NCBI GenBank assembly: GCA_022393335.1
Contig: JAJEKB010020632.1
Location: 150,774 to 214,773 of the forward strand
From: Macrotrachela quadricornifera
Taxonomy: Eukaryota; Rotifera; Eurotatoria; Philodinida; Philodinidae
Direction: 5' to 3'
DNA: 64,000 bases
Positions 1-12,074 of this stretch are shown here, one piece after another. A program made the translations under genes and the position numbers. Every line of letters starts with the position of its first letter. The stretch's first letter is position 1. The notes under the pieces are model-generated. The model was not told the DNA's origin. It was given only the letters and a program-made list of their open reading frames with translations, and ran no database searches.

Positions 1-701
1 ATTTATAATAACAAAAAAAATTTAATATAATATCAAGAATGAAGGATTTCGATTTTATTAGACAGATTGGAAAACGATGAATCCACTTTTATTCGATGAT
101 ATTGACAAAAGAATTTTTTTCAAATAATATTTCTATAGAATCATTTGAAATTTTATTGTAATTTAAACGTATTATTAAGAGTTTCAAGTAAGGTTTCTCA
201 ATATCAGTTCAAATCGATTTGAATTTTCTATTATATTCTCTGTTTTTGAAAGTACCTATGCACACAAATGTGCACATAGCTAATCGTTTATGTGCATTCA
301 AGTGCATGTAATATTTAATTAGTAAATATTAAGCTATAGTAGTGTTACATGTATTTGATTATTAATATAAATCAAGTACTTTAAGTTATTAAGATTTACA
401 CTTTGTTAATTTTCTTATTGGATTCAAATAAAGAACAACCAATCCAAAAGCATTTCTAGGGCTTTCTTCGTTAGATTTCGAAAGAAATGTTTAGATTTTA
501 TTGTTTTTATTACATTGAATGAAAATTATCTTACGTACACACGTTTCCCGTCCTGAATTGCATTTTATTTTCAGTTGATTAATTATAAAATGAAAGATTT
601 TTACTTTTTTTTCTTTGGTTCATTAGCTTACAAAATAGGTGATAGCGATACATAAAAACTCAAATAATTTATAATGTGCGAAGTTTTTCTTGTTTCTGAT
701 A
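1..701. other. Intergenic, no gene seen
   Basis: AT-rich sequence with no reading frame that looks coding and no splice-linked exons. The only local structure is the short duplicated run of 'tgtgcac/tgtgcat' motifs near 255-305. The next feature, a palindromic element, begins at its right edge with a TA. Confidence 0.5.
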
Positions 702-1830
702 AGATGTTAGAAATGCAAAATTACAGGAATTTTTTTTTATTTTTTCATATATGGTTACATAAAGCTCGTTGAGTCGATTAACAATATATATATGTTGTAA
801 TATTTCTCTAAATGGTTTTATTGAAAAAATACAAACATTTTTCATTAGCATTGAATGGGCCAATTTTCTTACGAAAAACTAAAATTTTTTTGTTCTGCTA
901 GATATATAAAAGTATCATATTCGGATTCCTCGCGAAAACGTATGGCGTTTATCAATGAAAAAACGTCAAAAACTAGTATGCAATGGATCTTTTTGCAGAG
1001 CTATCTAGTTTGCTCCACCTCAAGATATAGTTAAGTGTAATATACTTTCAGAATTGTTCAACATTGAGCTTCAGAAATATAACTTTTGTTTTTCAGAATA
1101 ACTATACAGTGAATAAAAATATCAAAAGATATGAAATTTCGGCAGTAATTCCATGTTTTCTTCATCAAAACTTAATTATTTCGTGGTAAAAATGGTAGAT
1201 TGAGAATCAGCATGAAAATCTCCTGAAGACTACGACTTTTTTGACAACTTTTAACTTAATGAAAAAGGCCTAAATTTTCGTGAAAAATTGAAAAACAAGA
1301 AAACACTGAAATATATTCTAGTCGATGGAGATTTTCGTGCTGATCCTCAATCTTGCAGTTTTATCGCAAAATAGTTGAATTTTGATGACGAAAACATGGA
1401 ATTACTACCAAAATTTCATGTCTTTTTATATTTTCAACTAAACTTCAATCGTGTTTCTAACCACTGTATGATTATTCTGAAAAATGAAAATTATACTTAC
1501 GAAGCCTAATGTCTGACGATTCTGATGGCATATTAAACTTAATTATATCTTGAGATGGAAGAAACTAGATAGCTTTGCGAAAAGATCTACCAAATATCAG
1601 TTTTTGATGTTTTTTCATTGATAGACTCCAGCCGTTTTACAAGTATATTTTTGATAAAACATATTAAAAATAGATTCAATCAACGCAGTTTTTCTAAAAC
1701 TAGCAAAACAAAAAAATTTTGTAAAACTTGAGAAAACATACATTTTCTTAATCAGCCCGACGAGCTTTATCTAACCATAGATAGAAAAATGAAAATAAAA
1801 GTTTTCTGTAGTTTTGCATTTCTGACACCT
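702..1830. mobile_element. 1.1 kb palindromic fold-back element with TA flanks
   Basis: The left half is repeated in reverse complement in the right half along almost its whole length, with the centre near 1266. The ends read AGATGTTAGAAATGC on the left and, on the opposite strand, AGGTGTCAGAAATGC on the right. Matching inner blocks include the 'aaagctcgt' region (about 762 and 1760), the 'gctatctagttt' region (about 1000 and 1570) and the 'aattccatg' region (about 1148 and 1398). A TA dinucleotide sits outside each end (700-701, 1831-1832), as expected for a Tc1/mariner-type target duplication. No transposase is encoded, so it is non-autonomous. Short open frames inside it are by-products of the palindrome. 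Confidence 0.75.
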
Positions 1831-1832
1831 TA

Positions 1833-2940
1833 AGTAATTGAAAAATTCTGATTCTTAAAATAGATATTAAATCACTGTAGAATTTTTATCAAGGTTGTTA
1901 AAAACAATTGCAATTTTTTAGATATCTGATTATAGAAAAAGAATCAATATCGAAATGCACACTTCAGTTTAGTTTTTTAATAAATAAAACTACCGAGATG
2001 CTAACGACTTTGCAAATTCCTGTTCATAGGATTTTAAGAAGTTTCTCGATTAATATCTTTGCTATTTCTCTGTTTATTTTAGAATATATTGTGCATTTGA
2101 AATTGAGGTAGATTTAACATACTTACTAAAATGCCATTAATTGTATTGATTGAAACATAATATCTACTATGAAAGTAAGTTGCATTAAGAATATGATGAA
2201 AGATTGTAAAAGGTAAGTCGGAAGTTCCATTAGAAACCTTAACAGTAGAGCATACAATCTGATGTAGGATTGAATATCATGCACATTACTAAACGTTGGA
2301 AATTACCAAGGGACGAAAAAAAGCTGCTTTCAATGTGTGGTTATGATTACTTCCTTTATTTCGTAAAGCAAATTTCGCAGAATATAGGACATCTTAAAAT
2401 AGATCAAAGAAGACATCGGTTTTGTCAATATGCTTATTTTGATCGCTGGAAGTATCCTACTTGATTGGTATATAATCAGTGTAGATCAATATATTTTCAT
2501 ACCCACAATAGCTAAATTATAGTGACCTATGAGAAGAAACAGGTAAAATTATTTCTTTCGTCTTTCTCTACGCCCAAAACTTCAATTATCTTCATTAGAC
2601 TGTCGGCTGACTTTTCTATGCGATACAAGTGATATATAATGGATATTTTTGTAAGAAAATATTTGTGCACAGATAAAAATATTTCCTCCTGTCACAAATA
2701 CATGTATAGGTTTTGTTGTAATCATTGAGTTGAGCAAATTACTGTTGAAATAATCAATTCAAGAACATTACAGCAGTTATTTTGCTAAGTCTTATCGAAC
2801 GAAATACATGTAATAAAATATTAGTCAGAAGTTTAAACCAAGATTCCTTTTATTAAAATCTATTCAAAGAATTTATTTTACATAATGTATTAAAACTTAC
2901 TTTAGAAAGAATAAACACAACAAAGAGGGTTTCAAACAAT
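1833..2940. other. Intergenic, nothing recognised
   Basis: No convincing gene. A 64-codon open frame at 2270-2464 on the plus strand has a fairly protein-like composition (it includes KRWKLPRDEKK) but no recognisable family, no splice context and no neighbour that would extend it. I do not call it. Confidence 0.4.
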
Positions 2941-3224
2941 ATGTCTGTAAGTCTTACGCTGATCTTCTTTAAAGATGTACATGTTAATTTTCATTATTGT
3001 AGAGTACATCCACTGAAGAATGGCCACTAGGTGAGCAACCAACTGAATATAATACATTACCAGCAAAGCGCAAAGCTTCGGTAAGATTCTCGCGTTACTA
3101 AAATATTGTACATTGTTATATTGCTAATTAGAGAGCAACTGTCAACCGTCAATCAACATTAAACATCCATCGAAAGATATCAAGTCTTCGAAGCTGTCTC
3201 TGGACAACATCCTTTACTGTATGA
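2941..3224 (+). CDS. Possible small three-exon gene, 58 aa
   Basis: Exons 2941-2946, 3003-3080 and 3132-3224. The start ATG-TCT is followed at once by a good donor (GTAAGT). The next exon is bounded by AG and GTAAGA, and the last runs to TGA. All junctions are phase 0 and the total is 59 codons with stop. The predicted peptide begins MSSTSTEEWPLGEQ and carries a basic patch (PAKRKASR) followed by a basic C-terminal half. No domain, signal peptide or membrane segment is visible. It could be a genuine small protein, or the 5' end of a larger gene whose remainder was lost, since the following sequence is non-coding. The intron sizes (56 and 51 bp) match the rest of the window, which is the main reason for listing it. 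Confidence 0.35.
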
Positions 3225-5229
3225 TAGCTGAAAGATAGGATCATCTTCTTCATCTATTGAAAGAGCTCTTAAAACATCTGTACCATAGACAATTGCTAAA
3301 ACTATTTATTCATATAGTCTTCTTTCTATTTTAAAGAGGTGTGATGTTCATAAAGATTTGATCGATTTGACGCAATTATTTAAAATAAATAAGATTTCTT
3401 TAATATCTATTTTCACTGTAATATATATATATAGATTTGCAGCTAGTGTTCGAAGATCGACTTAAATATGAAAAGATTTTGTATTAGATTTGTAATCTTT
3501 TGCTAGGGATAATTTTTAATGTTGCATCAAATTTAATCAAAACAAAGAATTGATCTATATTTATATTTCTCACTATTTGCAATCCTGGAAGAATTAAAGA
3601 GAAATGGTAACCCATGTCTCATTTCAAGATACATGCGAATGTACTATATAAATACTACGTGTTTTGTAAACAAGAATCTCGTAAAAAACGTTTAAAGACG
3701 TCATCTTAATCTAGAATGCAATTGGTTACGTCTCATATGACTGACAAATAAACGTTGTACTCGATACTTTCTCCAAAACTAGAACTCTAATTTAATTTTC
3801 AGTACAATACATCTTAGCATGTCTTTACAGAAACATTTTACTTACCTGTATTGAAGTTGTTGATCCTTTTGGCTCCCAAAGACAAATATTTTTGTTTTAA
3901 CTTTGGAAATCAGTTATCAAAACAGGCAACTAATCAATACTATAACATCTAATTTCGCTTTCAACAAACTGTTACGATTTGTAACATTTAGTATCCAATA
4001 GATTACTGTACACAATCATTTTGTCGCATCTTTTGAGAAGCAGAAAAGAATCTCACGTTTATAAATAACTCGTGATGTGTGACGTACTTTTTTGTTCTTC
4101 GATGATTGTAACCATATATTTTTTGTGTTTCAATAAAGATTTAATGAGATACGACTAGTGAAAATAAAATCATGTTTTTCTCTTACTTGGAATGATTTAA
4201 TATAGGTTTTTTCTCATTCTCAATGATGTAATGAAATTTGTCCAATATCGATTATGTCATTATACAAAACAGCATACCAATAAATGAAACATTTTGTTTG
4301 GTTCTTCTATACTAGTATACTTGAGTTGTATGATAAATATGCTATAAATCAAGTAGAAGAAATATAACATATATGTTTTCATCATGAATCATCATTCACT
4401 ATGTCTTTGAAAATCAGCATAATGAGAGTAATATGAATGCAAGTATAAGAAATATTGCTTCTTCGGTTGCATATCAATAAATTACTTAAGAAACCATAAA
4501 TATTTTTTCATAGCTTTACCAAAACAAATCATAGCATTAAGAATATTTACCAAACTAAATAGATTAACTGGTTTCTTCGATTTTTTGCAATCAGGACAAA
4601 TATTAGGATTAGTCTACTTCAATGATATGAATGGCACATCGATTAACGAAATAACTTGTGAAAAGAATGTGATTTTCATAATTTTGAATGAAAAAGTAAA
4701 AAGAAATAGATGTTGTAAATAAAAGAGACAAATTCGTTAAAAGAAAAATAATATCCAACGAATAAGAATATGGAAACGATACAAGATATACTGAAGAGAA
4801 AATATGACTAATAAATGCATCCTTCGATAGTTGATAGTCAACAGAGAAAAACCAACATAAACTCATTGAATGCACAAAAAAAAGTATAAGAAAAATGATG
4901 TTGCGAACTATCGATTATTTTCTCTTGTTTCATTTAAAGACTGAAAGGTTTCTAGGAGAATTTTCAACCTTTTCAGATCTTAAGTACGATCATCATCAGA
5001 ACAGTAACAAAAACAAAAACATAAAAGATGTTAAATAATTGAAATTACAAATAAGTTTGAACTATAAGATAAATGTTTTCAGAGATTAAATTCTACTTTA
5101 CAGTGCAGTTGCTAAATAGTTAGAATGCTTTCGAGAAGGGCGAGAGTATATCAAAGATAAACTATAACTTGATCAACCTATAACTGTGATATACTATAAG
5201 AATAATTCCAAATTCAGTAGGAATTATCC
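3225..5229. other. Intergenic, nothing recognised
   Basis: About 2 kb of AT-rich sequence. An 88-codon minus-strand frame at 4609-4875 is rich in Phe, Ser and Leu, as expected by chance in the antisense of A/T-rich DNA, and has no recognisable motif. The right end may hold the lost 5' part and terminal repeat of the mariner relic that follows, but I could not identify them. Confidence 0.4.
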
Positions 5230-5969
5230 ATGATCATTTCTATGTATATGTCATATTATTTGAAAATACTGATAAAGGTCGTTGATGGTGATCCTCATCT
5301 TACTATTGATGGAATGCAAATGGAGATTGGAATGAATCACGGGACTGGTAAACAAATTATTTCTGATCTTCTGCAGTTGAAAAGAATCATTACTTACTAC
5401 TTACTCAACTTACTGTTTGGTGCTCAACAAATCGAACGGGTTAGAGCTTGCGAAGAAAATTTCGTAAAATATCAGCAAGATAGATGATAATTATATGATG
5501 CACTAATAGACGACGAGTCATAGTTTTGTCATGAATAAATTAGTCAAAGATCATCGAATCCTCCCTAGACGCCAATGGGAGGAACTCTATTTACTGTTGT
5601 TTGACTCGAAAATCTCTATTTTGCATATATTTTGCAATGATTAGTCCTATTTTAACACATCATACCGAACAAGGAAACACCATCGATCATCATTATTGCA
5701 TAGATAATTGCTTGGAACCTCTTATTAAAGAAATTCGAAAGGAAAGAGTAACATCTGGTACATGTGCATAAAGATGCTTCAAACTATCTCGAATCGAAAG
5801 GTATCAAAGTTACCAATAAAAGCATCTCACGATCATGACACCGTGCTGTCACTAAAATCATAAATTCGATGAGCAAACATGACTAAAAAATTACTTTCAA
5901 TAATGGGCTAGAACGAATACAGTGATGTGTAATTATCAGATCAACTACTTTGAACATTCGGTGAAATAA
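5230..5969 (+). pseudogene. Degenerate mariner-family transposase
   Basis: Pieces of a mariner transposase appear in the right order but in different frames. At 5275-5480 a helix-turn-helix-like stretch reads DPHLTIDGMQMEIGMNHGTG and continues into RVRACEENF. At about 5503 comes IDDES followed by a stop where mariners have Trp (DDESW), which marks the first catalytic Asp region. At 5667-5750 it reads TIDHHYCIDNCLEPLIKEIR, then a frame shift, then NYLESKGIKVT near 5783-5815. The end, CNYQINYFEHSVK plus stop at 5967-5969, matches the usual mariner C-terminus. Internal stops (5518-5520, around 5757) and at least two frame shifts make it inactive. The N-terminus and terminal repeats were not found. 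This is an old genomic copy. Confidence 0.85.
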
Positions 5970-7037
5970 AATTTATACTAACTTGCTTCTGTACTTTTTT
6001 TCCTGAAAATCCCCAATACTTTTGGTATGCCGTAATTAACATTATAATTTGACTATAAAAGTGCTTTTTTAGAGAAAAACTACATAACAAAATTGATTTT
6101 GAATACAAAAAAATGGAATATAATATTACTTTTTACAAAAGAAATTTTGTTTTAGAAATTTCTCCATCTGATTACTTTATTTTTGAGAATAATTTAAGTA
6201 TCCTAAGAATATTTCCCATTATGAAAACAGTGATACCCATCTATATCTCAATCGAGCTCGTGTAAACCTCATTTGAGAATTAAGAGTTGATAATCTTGAC
6301 TCTAGGTAAAATGTTAAGTCAATTTCAACAATAGTAAATTATCAAAATTATATATTCGACATGGTTAAGATTAGGAGATTCTAAAGTTCAAAATGATTGA
6401 ACTAGCCTCATAAAACAGTCTTAATACGTAAAATAGATCCAATTTGGATACAAGTTTGATTTCAAAACAAGACGTTGAAATGTATCGAGAAGCAAAAACT
6501 AATTTTGAAAATCTTTAACTTTTTCGTTTTCTTTGATATTCATTGATGTGACACGCTTGAAAAAAATTTCTTTTATTTAAAACGAAAAAGTAGAGGAAAA
6601 ATAAAACAAATAATGTGTTAAAATCAATTATAATTATCCTACAAAACTTGAATATTGATTCCATTTTATGTCGCTGGCGCCTTTTATATATTCGCTCTTT
6701 TAGTTGTAACATGAATATTCGAAAATTTTTTCTTTCTTAATAATTTATAAAAAAATAAATCTGTTCAAATATATGTATTCTCATAGTATTATTATATAAT
6801 TTAGTATCGGTTTCATTGCACTTATTATTCATTTCATTTCTTTATTCAAAAGAAATTAAATTAATATATTAAAATTTATATTATATGAAAATATATTATG
6901 TTAATCTATTTGAGTGTTTTGTGATTGTCAATGTATATTAAAGATTTAATTTATGTCTATACGATATCGATTGAAACGAAACAGGTTTAAAAATAAAAAT
7001 AATTTTATTAGTTATAAAAGATAAATTAAATCTTTAG
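5970..7037. other. Gap between mariner relic and membrane-protein gene
   Basis: No gene seen. A 65-codon minus-strand frame (6515-6712) is not supported by splice sites or family resemblance. The right edge ends in an acceptor-like tract (attaaatctttag) just before 7038, so an upstream exon of the next gene may lie here or further left, but I cannot identify it. Confidence 0.4.
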
Positions 7038-9088
7038 TGGACCAGTACATGATCCTATTCCAGCTCATCCTGATGCAATTTATCGACCTCAAAATCGACC
7101 AACACCAGTACATGCTCCACCAGTACCTTCCAATGATATAGCTCCACGTGCAATGGCTAATAATGTTATAGTAGCTGCACCGCTTGCTGCGGGTGGAAGT
7201 GGTTTTTCATTTTGGTGGATTATTGGTCCATTGCTTGCTTTAATTGCAGCTCTAGCTCTTGCTGCTTTAGCTTATACTATGAAGAAAAAATATGATTCAA
7301 AAAAACAAGCCAAAGAAGAAAATGATAGAAAGATCGATGGAAATAAAGAAGAAAAACCAGAAGGTGATGATAATGAAAGAAAATCACCACAAGTTGAAAA
7401 TATACCATTAAGAAGTATAAAGCCTGATACCATATCAAAAAAACAAAAAAGAGAAACATCAATATCATCTACAGCTAAAGGTAAATATTCAAAAGAAAAG
7501 TAATTACTCATCCTATATTTTGCTTTATTTAATAGTTGAAACAAAAAACTTTGTAAAAATGATGATAAGGGAGCAGTAAAAAATAAATAGATTAGTAATA
7601 GTATAATTGCGTACAAGAACTTATATAGAGATGAGAAGAAGAAAAAAAAACATTAAAAATTTCATTTTCTATCAATATACTTAAGGCAATTCAACATCAC
7701 ACACAGATTCATTTTTCTCTAAAAATATTGACAAAGAAACATCTGGAAAATCTTCATTATTAGCACATAGTTTACCTTTAATAAATGATAAATCAAAATT
7801 ATCATCAATCCATCCTGATAGTACATCTTCCTCATTCCAACATTCTGCTATAAAATCTCCTCATGAAATAATACCTATTAACATGACTCGTATAACAAAA
7901 CCTAAATCTAATGAACAAACTATTCAAAGTATTTTTACCAGTCCACTACTTATTTCTCCATTAAAAACTAATCATTCAATATCAACTCATAAAACAGGAT
8001 CAAATTACTCGGAAAATTTATCACCAAGCTCAGATATTAATCCTATATCTTCAAAACTTGGTCAATCTAATGATGAATCAGATTTAAATGCAAGCAAACC
8101 AAAATCAAACATTAATCTAAATAAAAAAGTACCTGATAAAAAATCCTGTAAGTAATATCTTCTTATCTTTTTATAAAATATCAAATAATACATAATATAG
8201 CATCTCGTCAAAATTTAACAAATACTGATTATACTGGATCACCGAAATCAAAACAAATCACTTTGTCATCGTCTCTTATAGGTAAGAATAATCTAAATAT
8301 TACAAATAAATCATTATGAAAATAATTTCTAAAGATGATAATGATAATAAAAAAGAACTAAAATCTCCTGAACAACATGGTATTGGCAAAAGTCCATTAA
8401 TATCAAACTTTCCAACTGGATCAAAACGTAACGAAAAAGATAAACTAGAAAAAATAATTGATCAAATAAAAGAAGAAAAAAAATCATCTGATATCAATTT
8501 ACAAAAACAACATTCATCTAAAAAAAGTATTCATTCTAATACATTAAATAATCCTTATTCATCATCAGATATAAATATAGATAAACAAAAATTAACATTA
8601 CCTATTCATTTAAAACCAGATTCATCATCTGAATCAAATGAAACAACTTCATCAACTTCTATTATCTCAGTTGAACCAACCAAGGAAAAAAATCTAAGTA
8701 TTTCTCATAGATTTTTTCATCATAATTTTAAAAAGAAATAATTTCTTTAGATGAAAAACCAAATAAACAAATAGTTCAATCATCTGATCAATATTCAATG
8801 ATAAATAAAAATGATTTAGATAAATTTGGTAGTCGTCATATCCACAGTTTTACAGAAGGATTTAATTCAATTCCATCAAATAATCAATTACAATCACATA
8901 TGAATTCATCTAAACTTCAAATAACAAAAAATCCAAATGATGATAAAATAATTCCATCAATTATTTCTCCTCATAAAAAAATAAAATCACTTATGCCAAA
9001 TGTTCCTCAATGTAAAACGAATGCATCATCATCTGAGAATGATGATGATGATTATGATCAAATTTATCCTGTTCTTACTAATAAATAA
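7038..9088 (+). CDS. Single-pass membrane protein with long Ser/Lys-rich tail (5' partial)
   Basis: Exons <7038-7480, 7707-8147, 8201-8281, 8335-8697 and 8751-9088. The four internal introns are all phase 1 with GT..AG ends, and the stop is TAA at 9086-9088. The first visible exon encodes a Pro-rich stretch (AIYRPQNRPTPVHAPPVP) and then one hydrophobic helix (FWWIIGPLLALIAALALAAL) followed by KKKYDSKK, so the lysine side is probably cytoplasmic. The remaining 400 or so residues are low complexity, rich in Ser, Lys, Asn and Pro, with no folded domain seen, ending near ENDDDDYDQIYPVLTNK. The frame is open upstream of the first ATG (7153) and a phase-2 acceptor precedes 7038, so an extracellular N-terminal part is probably encoded by exons I did not find. 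The alternative is initiation at 7153. Family unknown. Confidence 0.7.
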
Positions 9089-11539
9089 TTAAATGAATAA
9101 ACAACATCAAAAAAAAACAATCCGAATTTCACTTACATATGTAAACCTCTCTAACAAAACACTTCTTTTTTTTTTATTATACACGATTATATCGAAAAAA
9201 AAACAATTTTTTTGTTTATTTTTATTTCTTGAACTAAAAATAATAATTACATTGTTTCACATAATTAGGTCATAACATAAATAGAATAAAATTTTCTTTA
9301 TTTTTCATTTAAAACTTTTCAAACAAAAATACAGTGTCATACAGTACAATTAATCAAAGGAAACTAGGTTTTATTAAACATCCGACAGTAGTATGAGTAA
9401 TATTTATTCACAGGTGTACCTTTTTTTTTCTCAAATAATTCCTACAAACTTGAATAAAGAAAATACTACTTATGTTAGTCTGTCTGAAGTATTAATTTTC
9501 TGACGTAAATACATGAACATATGTCTAATATTTAGTAGTATGAATTTGATAAGATTAACTTGTCAAAATTTATTTCCTCAAGTATAATCAAACTGTCAAA
9601 ATTTTTTAATAAACAGATAGAAAACATTCAGGAACTCATGTCCTCTAATAATAATCATTGTTTCAAATTTTAAAGAAATGATTAGTTTGTTTTTGTCTAA
9701 TGAATAATTTAAAAGTTTATTATTAATTCTTTTAGAATAAAAGTATCTATATATATATATATATATGGCATTGATACAATGTTTTCATGGTTCTATAATA
9801 ATAATCTCCAAACATTTGTCAATTTTATGCACTTTGAACATTGAATTAAAAATTTTTATTTATATGTTTGTTGAATATTTTTGAAAATAATAAATATTCA
9901 TAAAGAAATAAGTTAGACAAGAGGAAAAAAACAATATAAAATAATAATTATTATTTACATTTTGTTCTTGAATGACGTCTATATCATAACAAAAAATATA
10001 TTACTGTAAAAAAAAGGTGAAAATGGCCTCTATAGAGACATGTGTTTCGTCTCTCAATAAAATAAGTATAGACAAAAATTTGTTAGATTTCTGTCCCAAG
10101 GTAACGCATATGTTTTTTTTTCTCTTCACTAGTTAACAGTCATGTAATCAACTTGTTTTTCATTTGTATGGTCTGTGAAAGATAGAATTGCTGATATATT
10201 ATCATGCTGTCCTTGATATTTACCTTTCTAATTTCTTTTTCTTTTTTATTTTTTTTTTTATTAATAAAGTATTATTTTCTGCTTGTGCATTGACGTCATT
10301 GAAAACGTCAGTAGACATCATAGAATAATTTATATAGCTAGATTTTTTTTGTGTTATCTTAGAAATGAAAATTGACTCTTTCATCCGTAAAAAAAAAATA
10401 AAGTAAGGAATAAAAAAAAATTAGATATATTTGTATTATATTAATAATAATAAGATTTTATTTTTCATTGGATCATTGTTTTAAACCAATCAAAAATAAG
10501 TAGAAAAAAAAAGTTATATGAGAATTAAAATGCACTTATTTATTGAATTTTAAAAAATAAAAAAAAGAAAAAACTAAAGAAAAAAAATATCAAGTTATCT
10601 TTTTTTTTTTATTTTAAATTAAAAAGATTTTTCTTTTGTTTCATTCTACAAAATACAAATTAGTGATTCATCATGAATAATCATTCGATAATATCATCAT
10701 CTATCAGATAATTCCTTTTTAATACAAAATATATACGTAAAAGATAATATAACATGGCAAAACAGAAAAACAACAATGATTGTTGATGACGTTGTAGTCG
10801 ACTAGACGAATAGACATTATCATGACACGCAAAAAAGAAAACAAAATAGCAGACATAGTAAAGTGCATTTAAGCATCTTGCATTTTTTTTTTCTTTTCTC
10901 TTCGAAGGTCTTATTAATAAACGGATGTGTTTGTTTCTACAATGTAGAAAAAAATTTAACGTTTTTTTTTCTTGTTGACTTGGTATACAAAACCATAAAA
11001 GCAGCTAGTGCATCATCAAAAAAACATCACTCTTTTGCTTTGCTTTTTTTTTTCTTCTTTTCTTTGCGTTGGTGTTTTGCGTCTTTGTTATACTTTTTTT
11101 TTCTCTCCTCCTCGCCTATTTCCATTCTTCAAGTTAACAGTCAATCCTTCGGTTCTTTTTTCTACTCCTCTTACGCTTTTAGTTTTGCGTGACAGAATAA
11201 AGGATTGAGTGCGTTTCTCCAATTCTGTTGCTAAAAAATATAAGAGAAAACATATCGTCACTCGACTGTCTTGAGACATCGACGTCTCGACATTAGTTTA
11301 ATATATGAATGTCTAGGTTAGAGAAGACATTGACTTAGTTAGAACAAGTTTTGTACCTATTAATGTATATCTAGACCTCGATCTTTTTCTTTCTTTAACA
11401 CAATATTTTCTTGTTTTTTTTTTAGTCTTCATTTGCATTATATTGATGACAAGATCAACAGAAATATTTGATTGACTGTATGTGTATAGTCTTATTTCCT
11501 GTACATATCTTTGTATAGAGAATTACGTAGCCTAGCATG
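9089..11539. other. Intergenic, upstream of SKI
   Basis: AT-rich, with poly-T and poly-A runs and a (TA)n microsatellite near 9749-9766. A CRE-like palindrome TGACGTCA lies at about 10292 in 'cattgacgtcattgaaaacgtca', and a second TGACGT-like site near 10787. Frames listed on both strands between 10863 and 11279 are Phe/Leu-rich or Lys-rich shadows of pyrimidine tracts. No gene called. Confidence 0.4.
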
Positions 11540-12074
11540 GCATGTTTCTATCTCTATTTGTCCGATTTTGTGCGTGTATATGTATATGTTGTTATGAAAC
11601 GACCACCCTCTTTCGCTGCTATTTGCCCGCTCTCGCTCGTTCAACCTTCACCTCTCGCGCTCGTTGCTTCTTTCCCTCTTCGTCTATTTTTCTGTGTTGG
11701 CGAATGTTACTAGTGTTGTATTCGGCCCTTTCTTCGCCTCGCCAGTCGTCGCCTCTCGTGTTGAACATATACGCACATACATAAGTTCAACCATCCGAAA
11801 GCGACCGACCGACGGAGAATAAGAGGAGAAAAGAAAAAGAGAGAGAGAGAGGGAGAGAGAGTATAGAGGATTACGTGTGTTGCCCGGACTGTCGCTCTCC
11901 ATCTCTCTCTCTTATACAACTTAGGGGGCAGTCGTCGTCGTCGCTCCGAAAGAGACATATTTGCTCAGTAGTCTTCATTTCTTCGGATTTTTTCCTCCCT
12001 TTTTTTCTCTCTCTCTCTCTATTATTCGTTTATTGTAGACCATCTCTTCTTAATCACAGTGTATTTCTAAACGA
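11540..12074 (+). promoter_or_regulatory. Pyrimidine-rich, GC-elevated leader/promoter of SKI
   Basis: Immediately upstream of the SKI start codon the composition changes sharply. GC rises above the flanks (blocks such as ctcgcgctcg near 11653 and gaccgaccgacgg near 11803), and long CT and GA tracts appear, including (GA)n at about 11838-11861 and (CT)n near 12006-12021. No TATA box is obvious. This is the pattern of a broad promoter plus 5' UTR. Overlapping short open frames on both strands here are a product of the repeats. Where transcription starts cannot be read from the sequence. Confidence 0.5.

Noticed and set aside
669..863. 64-codon minus-strand open frame
   Set aside because: Lies in the left arm of the palindromic element and has no independent support.
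7272..7616. Overlapping 114- and 63-codon minus-strand frames
   Set aside because: Antisense shadows of the Lys/Ser-rich exon on the plus strand; Phe/Leu-rich composition is what the antisense of AAA/TCA codons gives.
10863..11279. Several overlapping 60-110-codon frames on both strands
   Set aside because: Translate pyrimidine tracts, overlap one another, and have no splice link or motif.
11684..11958. Ser/Arg-rich minus-strand frames
   Set aside because: Created by the GA/CT microsatellite in the SKI leader.
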